A stretch of DNA of 64,000 bases, from contig JAKEKT010000009.1 of the NCBI GenBank assembly GCA_021495925.1, positions 372,001 to 436,000 on the forward strand. Direction: 5' to 3'. Shown one piece after another: positions 46,961-58,700 of this stretch. The translations under genes were made by a program, and so were the position numbers. Each line of letters opens with the position of its first letter. The stretch's first letter is position 1. Source of the DNA: Diplodia intermedia. Its lineage: Eukaryota > Ascomycota > Dothideomycetes > Botryosphaeriales > Botryosphaeriaceae. The notes under the pieces are model-generated. The model ran no database searches. It had not been told where the DNA came from and saw only the letters and a list, made by a program, of their open reading frames with translations.

Positions 46961-47370
46961 ATGTCTACCACGTACGCTAGCCGCGACTGCAGTGTTTGCT
47001 GAGTGCTCGACTAACCACAACGGTCTACAGCGCCACCACCACCACCGCTCCCTTCAGCAACCCCACCGGCCAGGCCTACAACAGCGACACCGAATCGGAC
47101 GGCCAGGCCCGCGGCGGCCGTCGCGCCCTGGTGAACAGCAAGGACCCCAAGGCTTCGCAGCAGCAGGGCTCAGGCTCGAGCTCGAGCCTGCCCCAACCGC
47201 CGTCTTCGTCCAACCTCGCGGCGCCGGCGGGCCAGATGCTCAAGGGCGCGTCCGACGACGACGGCAACGCGAAGTCGGCGTCGCTGCTCATCGGCATCAA
47301 GCTCGACCTGGAAGCCGAGATCCACCTCACGGCGCGGGTGAGGGGTGACATCAGCATCGGCCTGTACTAG
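46961..47370 (+). CDS. Small conserved fungal protein of unknown function
   Basis: A 116-residue protein in two exons, 46961-46971 and 47031-47370. The first exon is only 11 nt and codes for MST plus part of the next Thr; the 59-nt intron has a perfect CTAAC branch site. The N-terminal half is rich in Thr, Ser, Asn and Gln (FSNPTGQAYNSDTESD is a conserved patch). The C-terminal 40 residues are the conserved core: APAGQMLKGASDD, then SASLLIGIKLDLEAEIHLTARVRGDISIGLY, an amphipathic beta pattern that runs to the very end. Homologues of similar size exist throughout filamentous ascomycetes, with no known function. The tiny first exon means that simple open-frame searches miss the true start. Confidence 0.85.
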
Positions 47371-48079
47371 CTGGCGGAGACTCGGGAATGGAGGAGACGA
47401 CGACGATGGCTTCGCTGCTGGCAGTAGCCACGGAGGGCAGCCGGTGGGCACAATCGCGTGCGCTTTGCTCTGATTGGAAGGTTCACTTCTCAGAAGCTGG
47501 CTTGGGACGGATAAAATTAGTCGAGTTGTTCCGATGTATGACAAATACCTAGAGTTGTTGGATACTGCATTTGACGTGGCCGTTATCTGAGAGTGAAGCA
47601 TTGCGCTGTCAAGTTTGCTCCGCCATCTTCAATCGGGAGCCAATCAATAGTGTCGACATGGAAGCGCCGCAAACTTGCAATGCACAGCAAGCGACGTAGC
47701 ATTGTCCCGCGTCGATGGTACAAGACACGTTATTGGAATATGGAGAAAGACGCAAGGCTCCATCTAGGGGCTCTGGTGTGAATGACGCTGTGGCGGCGGT
47801 GGTTGAGAGGGTGGTGTTGAGGCTAGGCGATAAGCTCATGATTTAAGATTGCGGGGCGGAGATTTAGGTGGGTGTGCGGTTCCTGGACGGACGCGACCCT
47901 GGCCTCGCTCGCGCGCGCGAAGCGCTGAACCACGGCATTCCGCGCCGCTTTCCCTGTTCCACTCTCAATTGAGCCCACTCTTCCTCACAAACATGTTCTC
48001 CCACCCGTAACCACCACTCTCTTCCCGCAACCCGCCCCGAGTCCACCCAGCCATCACGAGAGACAACGAACGAACCACC
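47371..48079. other. Intergenic region
   Basis: 709 bp between two plus-strand genes. The first part is the 3' end of the small fungal protein; the last 150 bp contain CT-rich sequence expected for the promoter of the next gene. No other feature. Confidence 0.5.
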
Positions 48080-48862
48080 ATGGCCGCCACGAAAGAAGAA
48101 GCAACGCTGCCCACGACGGAGCCGACGCGTGCCACGCAGGTCCCCGACTGGGAGCCCGCAGCCCAGGCGCATGGAGGAACGGGCGTCAAGCGTCCGCTGG
48201 GCGAGACGCTGCGCCAGAAATTCGACGCCGCCTGCCCGCCGCACCGCAAGTACCTGGGGCTCACGCGCCGAGTGTTCCTCCTCGTCGTGCTGGGCGCCAT
48301 CCTCGCCATCATCGCATTGGCCGTGGGATTGGGCGTAGGCTTGTCGCAGAAGAGGTGCGCATTCCCTCCCGCTGCTCTCCAATTGCGATGCTGACGGTCA
48401 TGAATAACAACAGCGGCAGCGAGAACCTGCCCCTCCCTGATAGCTCCGAAGCGCACACCGGCGATCTCACTTTCTACGACCCCGGCCTCGGCGCTTGCGG
48501 CGAGACGTCTGGCGACGACGACGACATCGTGTCGCTGTCGTGGAAGATCTGGGACGAGGTGCAGACGGGCACGGATCCGAACCAGGTGGTGCTGTGCGGG
48601 AAGAAGATCAGGGCGCGCAGGTTCAACGAGGACGTCAGTGCGGAGCGCAGCGTGGACCTGACCGTCGTGGATAGATGTGAGTGTGGACTGACCCTACCAT
48701 TGTCGTACCTGGAGCCAGACTGATCCGAGCTGCGCAGGCACTGGCTGCGAACCCACCGACCTCGATGTTAGCCCCGGCGCGTTCGAGAAGCTGGCGCCCG
48801 TTGCCAGCGGTAGAGTGACAGTCACCTGGGCGTGGCTAGACGCGGCGCCGACGGCGAAGTAG
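48080..48862 (+). CDS. Membrane-anchored double-psi beta-barrel (RlpA/expansin-like) protein
   Basis: A 220-residue protein in three exons, 48080-48354, 48414-48676 and 48738-48862. The N-terminal 65 residues are polar, followed by one strongly hydrophobic helix at about 66-88 (VFLLVVLGAILAIIALAVGLGVGL), which predicts a type II single-pass anchor. The C-terminal part is a double-psi beta-barrel of the RlpA/barwin/expansin type: GDLTFYDPGLGACGE near residue 105, LCGKKIRARR, then the catalytic-type VDLTVVDRCTGCEPTDLDVSPGAFEKLAP with the paired cysteines and Asp, and the final VTVTWAWLD strand. The last intron splits the DRC codon group, and only splicing restores CTGC. Fungal relatives are usually secreted and act on or bind wall polysaccharides or proteases. 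This one would face the cell exterior or wall. Activity is inferred from the fold. Confidence 0.87.
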
Positions 48863-49042
48863 AAGCCGTTTTCTGTTTTGAATTCGTCCATTTTCAAGAT
48901 ACCCAGGCCGATTGGCCTTGCTTTCTGTCACATACCCACGAAATGTTGCTTTTCAATCAATCAAACTCAGTACTCCAGTCAAATCGTGTTCCCAATTCCA
49001 TTACAGAGTACCATTTCCTCGTTCCTCCGCCGTCCTCCTCAC

Positions 49043-49939
49043 TCACGCCTCCCTGAACTCTTCCGGCGTATCCTCCTGCCTCCTCCAATGCGCCGCCTTG
49101 ACCGCCTCTAACGACTCCATGTGCCTAAACACCGTCATGATCTTCGGCCACCTCTCCATATCACATCCCCACCTCTGCGCCGCCCACCTGTACTCATCAC
49201 CATCATCAGCATTTCCACGAAGAAAAAAAAATGGTTGCCAAAAAGGACGGAGAGCGAGCAGCGGAAAGGAAGAAGAAAAAGAAAGAAAACCGGGTAAAAC
49301 TCACACAGCCGGCACCAAACACACATCCGCCGCCGAAACACTCTTCCCCACACACCACCTCCCCCCACTACTCTCATCCATCGTCCGCCCCAGATACGCC
49401 TCGAACGCGTCCAACCCCCTCACCGTCCACTCCCTCGCCCACGCCCGCCCGTCCGCCCCCAACGCATCCACCGCTTTGATCGGCGCGCTGTTGGTCAGCG
49501 GCTGCGTGTCGCACGCGACGATGGCGACCAGCGTGCGCACATGGGCGCGCCTCTCGACTGCATCATCGCCTCGCGGGAACAGCGCGGGCCCGGCGGCGTC
49601 GGGGAAGGCTTCGTCGAGGTACTCGAGCGCGGCCGTGGACTGCGTGATCGCGATGGTCTTCGTGCCCGTCGTCGTCCTGCCGTCGGATGATGATGGAGAG
49701 GGGACGGTGTGGGTGAGGGTCGGCACCGTGCCCGACGGGTTGAGCGCGCGGTACGCGGCGCCGGATTGCTCGCCTTTGAGCAGGTGCACAGCGGTGGCGG
49801 TGAAGGGGAGTTGCTTGAGGTGCAGGGCGATGCGTAGGCGGCCCGAGCAGGAGGAGCGGAAGTAGGTGTGGAGGTGGAGGGATGGGGGGGAGGCGTCGGA
49901 GGTGTTGGTGGTGTTGGCGGTGGTGGTCGTCGAAGCCAT
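49043..49939 (-). CDS. Zeta-class glutathione transferase / maleylacetoacetate isomerase-like
   Basis: A 259-residue soluble enzyme in two exons, 49305-49939 and 49043-49187; the 117-nt intron lies late, and the joined sequence reads LVPAVWAAQRW. Family features: the zeta-class active-site motif SSCSGRLRIAL near residue 28, with its Ser and Cys, the glutathione-binding NPSGTVPTL with a cis-Pro, ITQSTAALEYLDE, and ACDTQPLTN in the helical domain. Known zeta enzymes isomerise maleylacetoacetate to fumarylacetoacetate in Tyr/Phe breakdown or detoxify alpha-halo acids. A Ser/Thr-rich insert (about residues 80-95) and a Thr/Asn-rich N-terminal extension make it longer than usual (about 215-230). 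It is not next to other tyrosine-degradation genes here, so a general detoxification role is equally possible. Confidence 0.85.
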
Positions 49940-50553
49940 TGTGCTACGAATGGGGGTTTGTTTTGGTACTGTGGTGGGGAGCTGGTGATGGGGAGAGGAG
50001 AGGAGAGGAGTGTTTGTTTTGTCTTCTTCCTTTATTTTTTTTGGTCCCTTTTTCTTTGCTCAAGGGTGCGATGGCCTGCTCGAGTTGAGTAGAATGAGAC
50101 GGAAGTCTGGCTTACGTGCTGGAAAGACGGGCCTACAGGCTCGATTTCTTATACTCGATGAGCATAGCCGTGGTTCTGGCTGGTTAGCCCGTATGCCGCC
50201 GCCAACCGCGGAATGCATCCGCGATTTGGCGCGGTGCGGGGCGCGGGGTCAGCCCGCGTAGACGCGGTTATCCAAGGATGTTGGTTTGCAGGATTATTGA
50301 ACCGCAGATCCGAGGATGTAGGAGTTGTCGCCTTTCGGATTGTTGGTTGTTGGTTGTTGGCGGGGTTTCGCATATCTGGTGTGGGAGGCATATTAGACGC
50401 TGGCAAAATCGCCATCTGAATTCAACCTTTATGCGGGGCGCTTCATCCCTTCACGTTAGAAGTAGCAAGATGAATGAATCATCATTCATTCGTACATCGA
50501 GCATAGTGATACCGGGAAAATAAGTAGAACACTTTTATATACAATCACTCAAT
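49940..50553. other. Intergenic region
   Basis: 614 bp between two minus-strand genes. It contains the GST promoter on its left side and the esterase 3' end on its right. Short repeats of TTGTTGGTTGTTGG occur near 50340. No gene or RNA is seen. Confidence 0.5.
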
Positions 50554-51824
50554 TCACCAGTACGTTGCCCACTTGCTCGTGCCCTTGACAACATCGACGA
50601 ACTCGCGCGCGATGACACGGTCGGTCTGCTCGCTGGGGTGCAGCGCGTCGTACCACATGTAACTGTCGCGGTCGCTGAGTGATAATGACTCGTTGGCTGA
50701 GATATATCCCTGCACGTTCAACGGTGCGGTGCCGTTGAGGTAATCGGCCGGGTTCTCGTAGATGTCCGTGAACTGTGCTTGTACATCAGCATGTTGCCAA
50801 AAAGACTTGCGTCGAACGAGGCAAAGGCGGTGCAGAGTAGTTAAGTTGCGCTTTATGTGAGTGAGTCTTACCAGACTGTACATGTCGAAAATGGCGAAAT
50901 GCGCGCCGGGGTAGCGGTTGGCGATGAGTTGCTCGTAGGGCGTCTGGTACTTGTACACAGCGTTGGCGAGGTTGACTTGCTCTTTCATACGGTAGCTAGT
51001 TTCGGTCTGGTTCTGGACTTCACCAACACCGCCGTTCTCGGGCGTTGCGTAGACAGGTGCCAATTGAAGAGCCGCAAGGTTCATGAGGACGAAGTATCGG
51101 GCGCCGTTTTCATAGAGCTGCACCGGAATGTCAGCTTTGCTGTCGTGTCAACTTGAGATCATACAAGGCATACAGTGTCAAATTGTTTGTAGACGCAGTT
51201 GATGTAGTCAACAATGGTGAGACCGGGAGCTTGAGACTCGGTCAGGAAAGCGTTGCTGCCAAGGTCGTTCGTGCCGATCCACATGCTGTAGACAGTCTCG
51301 GTGTCGGGAATGGTGAACACAGACGTGCCGTTGCTGGCATAGTACGCCTTGTCCGCGAGGAATGTCGGGATCTCATAACCCTCCACGTCGGGAAAGGGGC
51401 CATTGATCGAGTCCAGGTATCGGTTGACCTGCTTGTTGGAGCAGACAGCACCTGACACGGCATAGTCATACAGGTTTGCTCCCGTGTAATCCGCCACGTA
51501 TCGAGGCCAGATTCGGCCACCGGTAGATGTGGAATTGCTCTACGAGAAGGAAGTGAGCAGGCTTCATTCTCCGTGATGCTGGATAGGCATTACCTCGGGA
51601 GCAATCCACCCCAGTGGTGGAGCTTGGCCTTCAGTGGATATGAAATAAGCTAGTCGGCCTTCATCCGTGTAACTATCGCCCAAGGCAACCAGACTCGTGA
51701 ATGTTTGCAGATCCCAGGACCCGTCGGCGGAGACTGGCGGAGAGTAGTCTTGTGGGGTGGGTATAGCCGAAGCTGTGCCCACTAGGAGAGCAAGCAGGGG
51801 GGTGACGATATGCGAGTAAACCAT
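50554..51824 (-). CDS. Secreted SGNH esterase, CE16-like acetylesterase
   Basis: A 353-residue enzyme in four exons, 51594-51824, 51174-51539, 50872-51117 and 50554-50772; all three introns are phase 0. A signal peptide is clear (residues 1-20, ending TASA). The SGNH catalytic signature is complete: block I LGDSYTDE with Ser51, the Gly in AVSGAVCSN (block II), block III GTNDLG with Asn168, and the C-terminal D-A-L-H with Asp323 and His326. Sequence blocks such as YAVSGAVCSN, RYFVLMNLAALQLAP and the C-terminal SKWATYW match the carbohydrate esterase family 16 type, which removes terminal acetyl groups from xylo-oligosaccharides and similar glycans after secretion. Several N-glycosylation sequons are present. 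ATG 51824 is the first true ATG. A TATA box lies at 51935-51941. CreA could regulate it, but I did not see a decisive site. Confidence 0.9.
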
Positions 51825-51934
51825 GGCGATCAAGCGAGCAAAACGGAGAATTTTGATTTGGACGTATGAGAAGCTACGACAAGCTTTCGATCATGTAAGA
51901 AAGAACCGAGCGGCCGTTGCAAGATCCGGCTCTC

Positions 51935-51941
51935 ATTTATA
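51935..51941 (-). promoter_or_regulatory. TATA box of the CE16-like esterase
   Basis: TATAAAT on the minus strand, about 111 bp upstream of the ATG at 51824. Sequence and distance are suitable for the core promoter. Confidence 0.6.
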
Positions 51942-54377
51942 CTCCACGTCTCACCCCGCAATCGAGGCCTGCTAGTTGCTGAGCCTCTGCGGCATGACAT
52001 AGCAGCGTTGCTTGACATGACATGACAGACACGGATGGCACGTTCCGGTCATACATTGGTGCATTTTGGGTGCGGAGGCCTTCTGCACGGGTTATTTGGT
52101 CCCGGGTGGACTTGCGCAACCGGTTCCAGGCGGAGAAACACACCAGAATGCACGAAACAGTAGGCACTGAAGAGGCTTTAAGCGAGCTCGGCCGTACGTC
52201 CGGCGCTGGTGGCGGCGCACAACAGGCTAAAAGGGAAGATCAGGAACCCCGAGGAGGAGGCGGCACCGCCGGCACGTGCTGGAGGCTTTGCTGCCGAAAG
52301 GCTATTTGGATCGATGATGCCTGCGTGGCTGTGGTCAAGGCCTGGAAAGGACGACGGTGGCTGACGGCAGCCAGCCGAGAGTGCGGGGTGGAGGGGAAGG
52401 AGGCTGAGATGCCTGGAGCATGCTCGGAACGAGGCGGTGTCGAAGCGTGGTTCTACAGCGGGACGAGGCCGCCTGATAAGGGCAGGCATGCGCTGCAGAC
52501 ACGTCAAGCTGCGGTGCGAAGGCTAACAATGCACTCCCACCTGCGGTCCTGCGAAGCGCGCGGCCCACGGCAAGTGGACACCGGCCATCCGCAACAGGCC
52601 TCGTTCGAGAAAGAACGATGGCTTGCAGCCCCTGCAGCCCTGGTGACGGGGAAGCGGACTTAACCCGCGGACTTGCGTTCTCTCGACGATGGCGGAAGGC
52701 GCGCGAGTCAGGGGCGGGACAGAGCTGCGAGCGCGGCAATAAAGCCAACCGCCGCTTGGGACGCGGTGCTAGCTGGCTAGTCGGCTGTCTGATGATGGAT
52801 CGCCGTCGGGTCGGGCTGCGCGCTCGGCTGTCGTTGGGCAGGGCGGTGTCGAGGTTGTGCGAGGCGGCAGGCTGTGCCGCGATGCGCTGTGCGGCGCAGG
52901 CTCACCGTGATGCTGCTGAGGCCAATGCAGCACCATGCAGCGCGCTGGGGCTGGAGGACTGGAAGGAGAGACCCTGGCGCGCCGCAGTGGATTCATCTGG
53001 CCGGGCGCGACCTCGACACGGGCAGCCCACGGGGATCGCGGCTGGCGGCTGGCGGCTGGCGGCAAGCCCGCACGTGCTTGCAGGCGCATGCGGCCCTAAC
53101 AGCGCGCCGTCTTCCGCGAAAGCTAGGATGATGGCGAGTCGAGAGTCCCGCTGCCGCGGCTGGGTGCTTGAGGTCGGATCAACCGGGATGTGGATCCACG
53201 GCTGCAGCTGGACAGGCCATGCCTCTGTGCTTCTGGACGTCGTGGCCGTGATCGTGCAGCGAAGCCGGCCCACGCCTGCGCGCGATGCGGTGAGGACTCG
53301 ATCCTCCGCATCCCCAGAGCGCTGCCAGACGCTGCAGCAGATCGATCTCCGGCTCGTTCTGCGCTGTTCTCCGGCGATTCCCGAGTCATGGCGCTGGGAC
53401 GACGGACGTGGATGCGCCTTGAAATTGAGCCGACCAGGAGCCACATCTCCTCCAGCTTTGCTCAATGACATGTCGGAACCGCACTGCTGGGTGGCCCACC
53501 GCTGCCGTCCTCCTTTTCCCGCCAAGCCCTGGAGCCCGCAGACGGAGCCTCCATCCTCCCGGACTGCGCGTTTCAGCAGGGCTGGTGGAAGTGCTGCTGC
53601 TCCTGCTCCTGCTCTTGCCTGTGCCATCCATCAACCCTGCCGTTCTGCCACCCTCCAGCCTCCTCGCCAGTGACGCCCTGCCGCCGTGCACGGCCAGACT
53701 GGCCTCAGCCCTGCCTGCCCTCCCGAGCCCGAACTCGCATCCTTGGCGGCCCGGTACACTATCTTCTCCCTAAACTTTAACTGCACTCCACCCGGTGCCC
53801 GCCTCCGCCTCACTCGCCCTGCTCTTGCCGTCCTCGAGGACGCCGTGCCTGCCGAGTATCAGACGGCACCGCTCACCTTCTCCAATCCTGCTGCCCTGGC
53901 CGGGCCCGTCCCTGTACGGAATCGGGCCGCCGCCGCCTTCACTGCTGCACCCGTCCTTCCATCACCCTCATCAGCTCACTCGCGCCTGCCGCAGCGTCAC
54001 CCCCCACCTGCTCATTGCGTGGCGCCGGGCCAACACCCATCCTGGCTCCCATCACGCTCTCACCGCACACTCACGCCTCGCCGGTGAGCACCGCAGCAAG
54101 CGAAAAAGGTTTTATTATGGTTGCTAGGAAGAACGCCAGTCACATATGCCGCGCCAAATCAATCTGGTGGATGCTCTTTCAGCCGTCGTCTGGTTGGTCC
54201 AGTCTCGCACCTCAGTCCCGCGCGTCTGACGCGCAGTGCCAGGCCTGTCTGGTGGCTAACCGCCGACGCAGAAGACCCACTTCTTCCCCGCAAAGGATTT
54301 ACGCTCGCTTCCGTCCCCAAGCCACGGTCCTGTGTCGAACGTCAATGCTTGGCTCACGCTGGGGTGGTGAAGACGCC
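51942..54377. other. Gene-free GC-rich region
   Basis: About 2.4 kb without a supported gene, between the upstream side of the esterase and the stop codon of the methyltransferase. Open frames up to 351 codons (52618-53673 plus) overlap equally long frames on the opposite strand (52902-53627 minus) and have random Arg/Ala/Ser-rich composition. I read this as GC-rich noncoding DNA. Confidence 0.55.
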
Positions 54378-55716
54378 TTACAGCGGAATGTAGAGCTTCA
54401 GGCGTGGATCGGCCGCTTCCGACCGTGCTCGGTCTGTCAACGCCGTCACCTGCTCCTTAGTCCAGCCCATGCGCGTGGTGAACGGCCATATCGCCAGCGA
54501 GTCGAGCATGGCGCCGATGTTCTCGAGGTTCTGTTGGCCAACCCACTGCAGTCTCGGATCTACGACGAGGATGCCCGTTAGCCGAGTGTTACACAAACCA
54601 GGCACCAAGGCGGCAGCCGCATTCCGCATGCCCCCAGGTCCGTTCCGCATGGGGAACCCGCAAACGAAGCGCCTTACCCGTCGGCCATCCTCCAATCGGC
54701 ATCCGATACGTGACCTCTTGCACGTCTGATAGGCCTGCCGTGCGCATCAACTGTCCCAGGTGGCGGCCTACACGCGGATCTCGATCTTGCTCCATCGTGT
54801 GTCGGTATCCGTTGGACCATTGCATCAGCGCATGTTCGTCGGTCAGTAGTCCGCTGTCCGACTGGATGATGTAGTAGAACTCGGCCATCTGGACCCAGCC
54901 GCCGCGCTTCAGCAGCCGTACGATGTCTCGGATGTATCGTGGCCACCGATCTCGCTTTATTCCAGGGGCCACAAGCCTCGAGTGGATTAGATCGTACTCG
55001 TTTGGTTTGTAGGTCGGCGTGAGCGTCTGGTTGAGATCCCATGCCTCAATCTCCAGGTTGTCCGGTTGGTCATCAGGCAGCTCGTTCGTGGGATAAACGT
55101 CGATGGCCGTTACCTATCATGTCGTCTGTCAGTGAAGAGTTTTCGCGCCGCTGCAGCATCGAGCCCGCCTTCCGAACAGGACGACTCCGGACCAGGATTT
55201 CTGCCTCGCTTGGCCTGTTCGAGAATTCGCATCTTCTGGCACCTTCCGCCCCCTATCCGTCATCCCTTGCTCGATCCAGGAAGAGATACGGCACTACAGA
55301 ACCTACCTCGCTGTCCGGATAGGTCTGCGCCATCTCCAGGGCCCAGTTTCCTCGGCCGTACCCGCAGTCGAGAATTTTTGTCGGGCGCTCGATGGGCGGG
55401 AAGAAAAGCCGGCCTTCGAAAAGATATCGCAAGATCTGGTGCTGGCTTTCGAGCCGCTGTTCTTCGTCCTGTGGTCGCCTCAGCTCACGTCTGCTCGACC
55501 GCTCCAACAATTCCTGGCCGCCGTACTCCCAGCTGGGTATTCCCGGTTGAGATCAGAACAACAGGATGCACCCCATGTGCAAGGCTGGAAAGGACACGCC
55601 GCACTTACCTCATCCACCGGGACGCAGTATATTTGGTTGTCAATGGAGAACTTCTGGAACTCTCGGTCGTGCAGCTCCACGATCTCCCTGTACTCATCAG
55701 ACACGGACTCAGTCAT
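54378..55716 (-). CDS. LaeA-like SAM-dependent methyltransferase
   Basis: A 295-residue class I methyltransferase in four exons, 55609-55716, 55307-55468, 54678-55113 and 54378-54559; phases close and the last intron has a CTAAC branch site. The usual order is present: an N-terminal YLFEGRLFFPPIERPTKILD region, motif I at about residues 68-80 (ILDCGYGRGNWALEMA), acidic motif after the second intron (VTAIDVYP), DLIHSRLV, the motif-IV/post region LLKRGGWVQMAEF and a C-terminal helical part from GWPTDPRLQWVGQQN. It belongs to the broad fungal LaeA/UMTA-like group; LaeA itself is a nuclear regulator of secondary metabolism, while other members methylate small molecules. Motif I is DCGYGRG in place of the usual DxGTGTG, so the SAM loop is slightly unusual. 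No biosynthetic backbone gene is adjacent. The introns (140, 193, 118 nt) are longer than elsewhere in the window. Confidence 0.83.
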
Positions 55717-58700
55717 TCTGTCGCCCTCGGTTTACGATGCGCTGCTTGTGTGTTCGTTTGCTGAGGCTTGTTCTTGTACGACGTGGGTGACGTGCATTAC
55801 CATGGGCAAGGTTGGATGCTCGGGGCTCTACCAGCTGCTCGGGATAGCGTGGGTGCGCGCAGCGTGGGCACACGATGCCTGACGCAGCGGAAGCCGGACA
55901 GCCCCGCAAGAGCGCCAGTAGGCCCCCTTCCGCCAAACAAGAACGCGTCTCTGTCATGTGCGTCATGTCACAGGAACAGCAGCACGAAGGGGCCTGCGCA
56001 AGCCTCAGGATCTTCTTCATTTCATCCGGAGCTTTCTCCTCGCGCAATAAGGACGAGACAGGACCCAAAAGCGCGGACACACGGGTGAACCAATTTGTGC
56101 TGCCGCATGGGGCCAAGAACACCCGCGCCGTCGACGGACACAGCCGCAAAATTGGTGAAACATCATACGCACACCGGTCCTCACCTGCCAAGCGATCAAG
56201 ACGCATACCAGCCTCATCAGCAAGCGGCGGAAAGGAGCCAGGAAGGCTAGAGAGCACCCCGCTGCCTCGAAGCATCGATTGCGCCCCAAAAGACGGTGAA
56301 GCGACTGCAACTGCAACAGCGGGTGACTATGCAAGCACCACGCAAAACATGCCGCGAGTTCTAGACTCCGAGTGCGTCGGAGCCACGGGCAAGGCTTGAT
56401 GCGGGCGCCCGCCATTACGAAATCCCGCCTAGCCCAGACTTCAGCATTCGGTCATTATCTGCCGCCTGCGTGGGAGTGCATTGAGAGCTGCGGGCTGATC
56501 GAAGAGCAGTAGCTCTGCATCCACGCTCCCTTGCCAAGCCTCCCTTTCCCTGGTACATCATCCTCCCCGATGCCTGGTGATGCCAGTTTCGTCACGGCAA
56601 AGTGCCTTCCACGCGAGCTCGGCGATTGGATCACATTGGCTTGTTGGCCGTCTCCACCCGTTTAGCACCGGTGGGCCCCCGCTCGGCAGCAGCGGGCTGG
56701 GGATCTTCTGGCAAGGCAGCGTCATTTGGTCACAGGTCGTAGTGATTCCCAATCACATTGCCGAAGCGCCCAACCCGCTGCAGGTTTTGGGGTACCCCCA
56801 AGGGCAGCTGAAAGACTGCATCAGCCCGCCACGACCGGACAGAGCGAGCTCATCGTTCGCTCCTCCACGCACTTTCTGGGCCGGCCGCACAGTCCCCAAC
56901 GGCGTCCAATTGGATCACCCCCCATCGGATCGAGTTTGTCCTTTGTCATTCCCACCTAGGATGAGGCTATTCCCAATTACCGAGAGCACCGCGATCCGAA
57001 ATGACGCGGTGACGGCCGGCGGGCAGGGCAACGTCCGCCACCGGCAGGGCCCGATAAGGCTTGGTGACGGGAATTTTCCCGGGGACATGGCCTTGGGACG
57101 GGCAACCGCGTGCCCTCTCTCGCTCCTCTCCTCGCGATATCCAGGGTCACGGACTTTGGAAGGTCGATGCGGACGCTACAAGATTGAAGGGACAGGCTGT
57201 GCAGAGCCGTAGTTGACCCGCGGGCTAAGTGTGTTAGGGGCGAAGACAAGGCTCCTGGTTTGCGCTCTCCTTTCGCTTATTTAGGCGGTGACCACGTGGG
57301 CGCCAGTCCGCCTGCCTCCTGTACGAAACCATCTCTGTGTCACTCAGCCTTGCCCCCAACTCCCGCATCAAGCGTACTGTGGGCAGATGGTTCTACCTGG
57401 GATGCAGATTCCAGGGATAAATGCGATAGGTCTTATGCAGGGGTTTTGCACGCGTGGTGGGCAGCCTGTCGGATCCGCCTCCGCCTCCGCTTCTTACCCG
57501 GCGTTCATCAAATCATCAACCACGAACTACGGACAGCTCGGTCTTTACGGAGCAGACAAGCAATCGCCTAAGATTGGCCGCCCACTGTTCCTTGGATCTT
57601 CCCTTTCGCTGGCATCGGAACCGACCCGTTTCGCTTGCGGCAGCGTCTGCCAGCGCTGGACGAATCAATACAGTGCCCCATAGCATCATATTTTTCCTCC
57701 TTGGGGGGATACTGCAGCTGACCTGCGTCGGCCTGAAAAACCACTTCTCGGGCACGCACAAGACCCCCGATCAGGAAGTTCCAAGGCTTTCCAGAAGATG
57801 GCTCCGCTGAGGGGCACGGCTGGACGAGGCAGGGAAGATTACATCCCGGGCCCTTGAGACGCAGCACGTCCGAGCTGCGCTCGCAACTACGCGTTCTCTT
57901 CCCGCATCTGACCGTTTCCATGGTGCTGCAGTTCCCTGGGCTCGGTCTTTCGCCGACCGGCCTGCCCCTCGTCCGTTTCGGCGGTTCTCCCGCACAGAGA
58001 ACGAAGATCGTAGCCGCACACTATGTGAGTGACATCCATGCCATATACATCTATATCAAAGATCATATATGTATGGAGGTGGAATAGCTAAGGGCAACCC
58101 CTTTGATTCGTCTCAAACGGAGGCTGCTGTGGTTTCCAGCGCACCAGTGCCGGCAGCAGGACAACGAGGGCACATACAACCTCCAGCTCGTGTCACACCC
58201 TTCAGCCAACGGGAGTAGCAGGGGTTTGATGTACCGATACCTCATGATCACTTCTTCATTAGGTAGAAGCTGTGCACATCATCCTCCGCTGCCAGTGAAG
58301 ACGGCCTCGCCCCCTCATCTTCTCCTCTTCCGCCTCCACCAACCGGCCTTTCCCTGAGCCCTCCGCCATGCGTGCACGCCGAGAGCGGGTACAGCAGCTT
58401 CACCGGTGAAGAAAAATATTTTCCCACCAAAAATATTGTTAGTGGGGGAGCCACATAGTCTTCTGATAGCCGCATCGCACGATTCAGTCGTGCTCGGCAA
58501 AACGGACCACAGGGGCTTGACCGAGCACACATAGCCTTTGGTGACAAAGCAAGAACTGAGATTCTGTCTGGTAACGCTCAGTGACCTGGGTAAGCCGGTA
58601 AGTCACTTGATTGGGAGAGATCGATAAGTGGAGGGTGTACGCTGAATGACCATGCTCACCTGCAGGCAGAGATTTTCTCCGTGCGTACTCTTATCACACG

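Noticed and set aside
52618..53673. 351-codon open frame on the plus strand
   Set aside because: An almost equally long frame lies opposite (52902-53627). Neither shows a domain or conserved motif.
40560..55716. Secondary-metabolite cluster around the P450 and the LaeA-like methyltransferase
   Set aside because: They are about 12 kb apart, with unrelated conserved genes and no backbone enzyme, transporter or Zn2Cys6 regulator between them.
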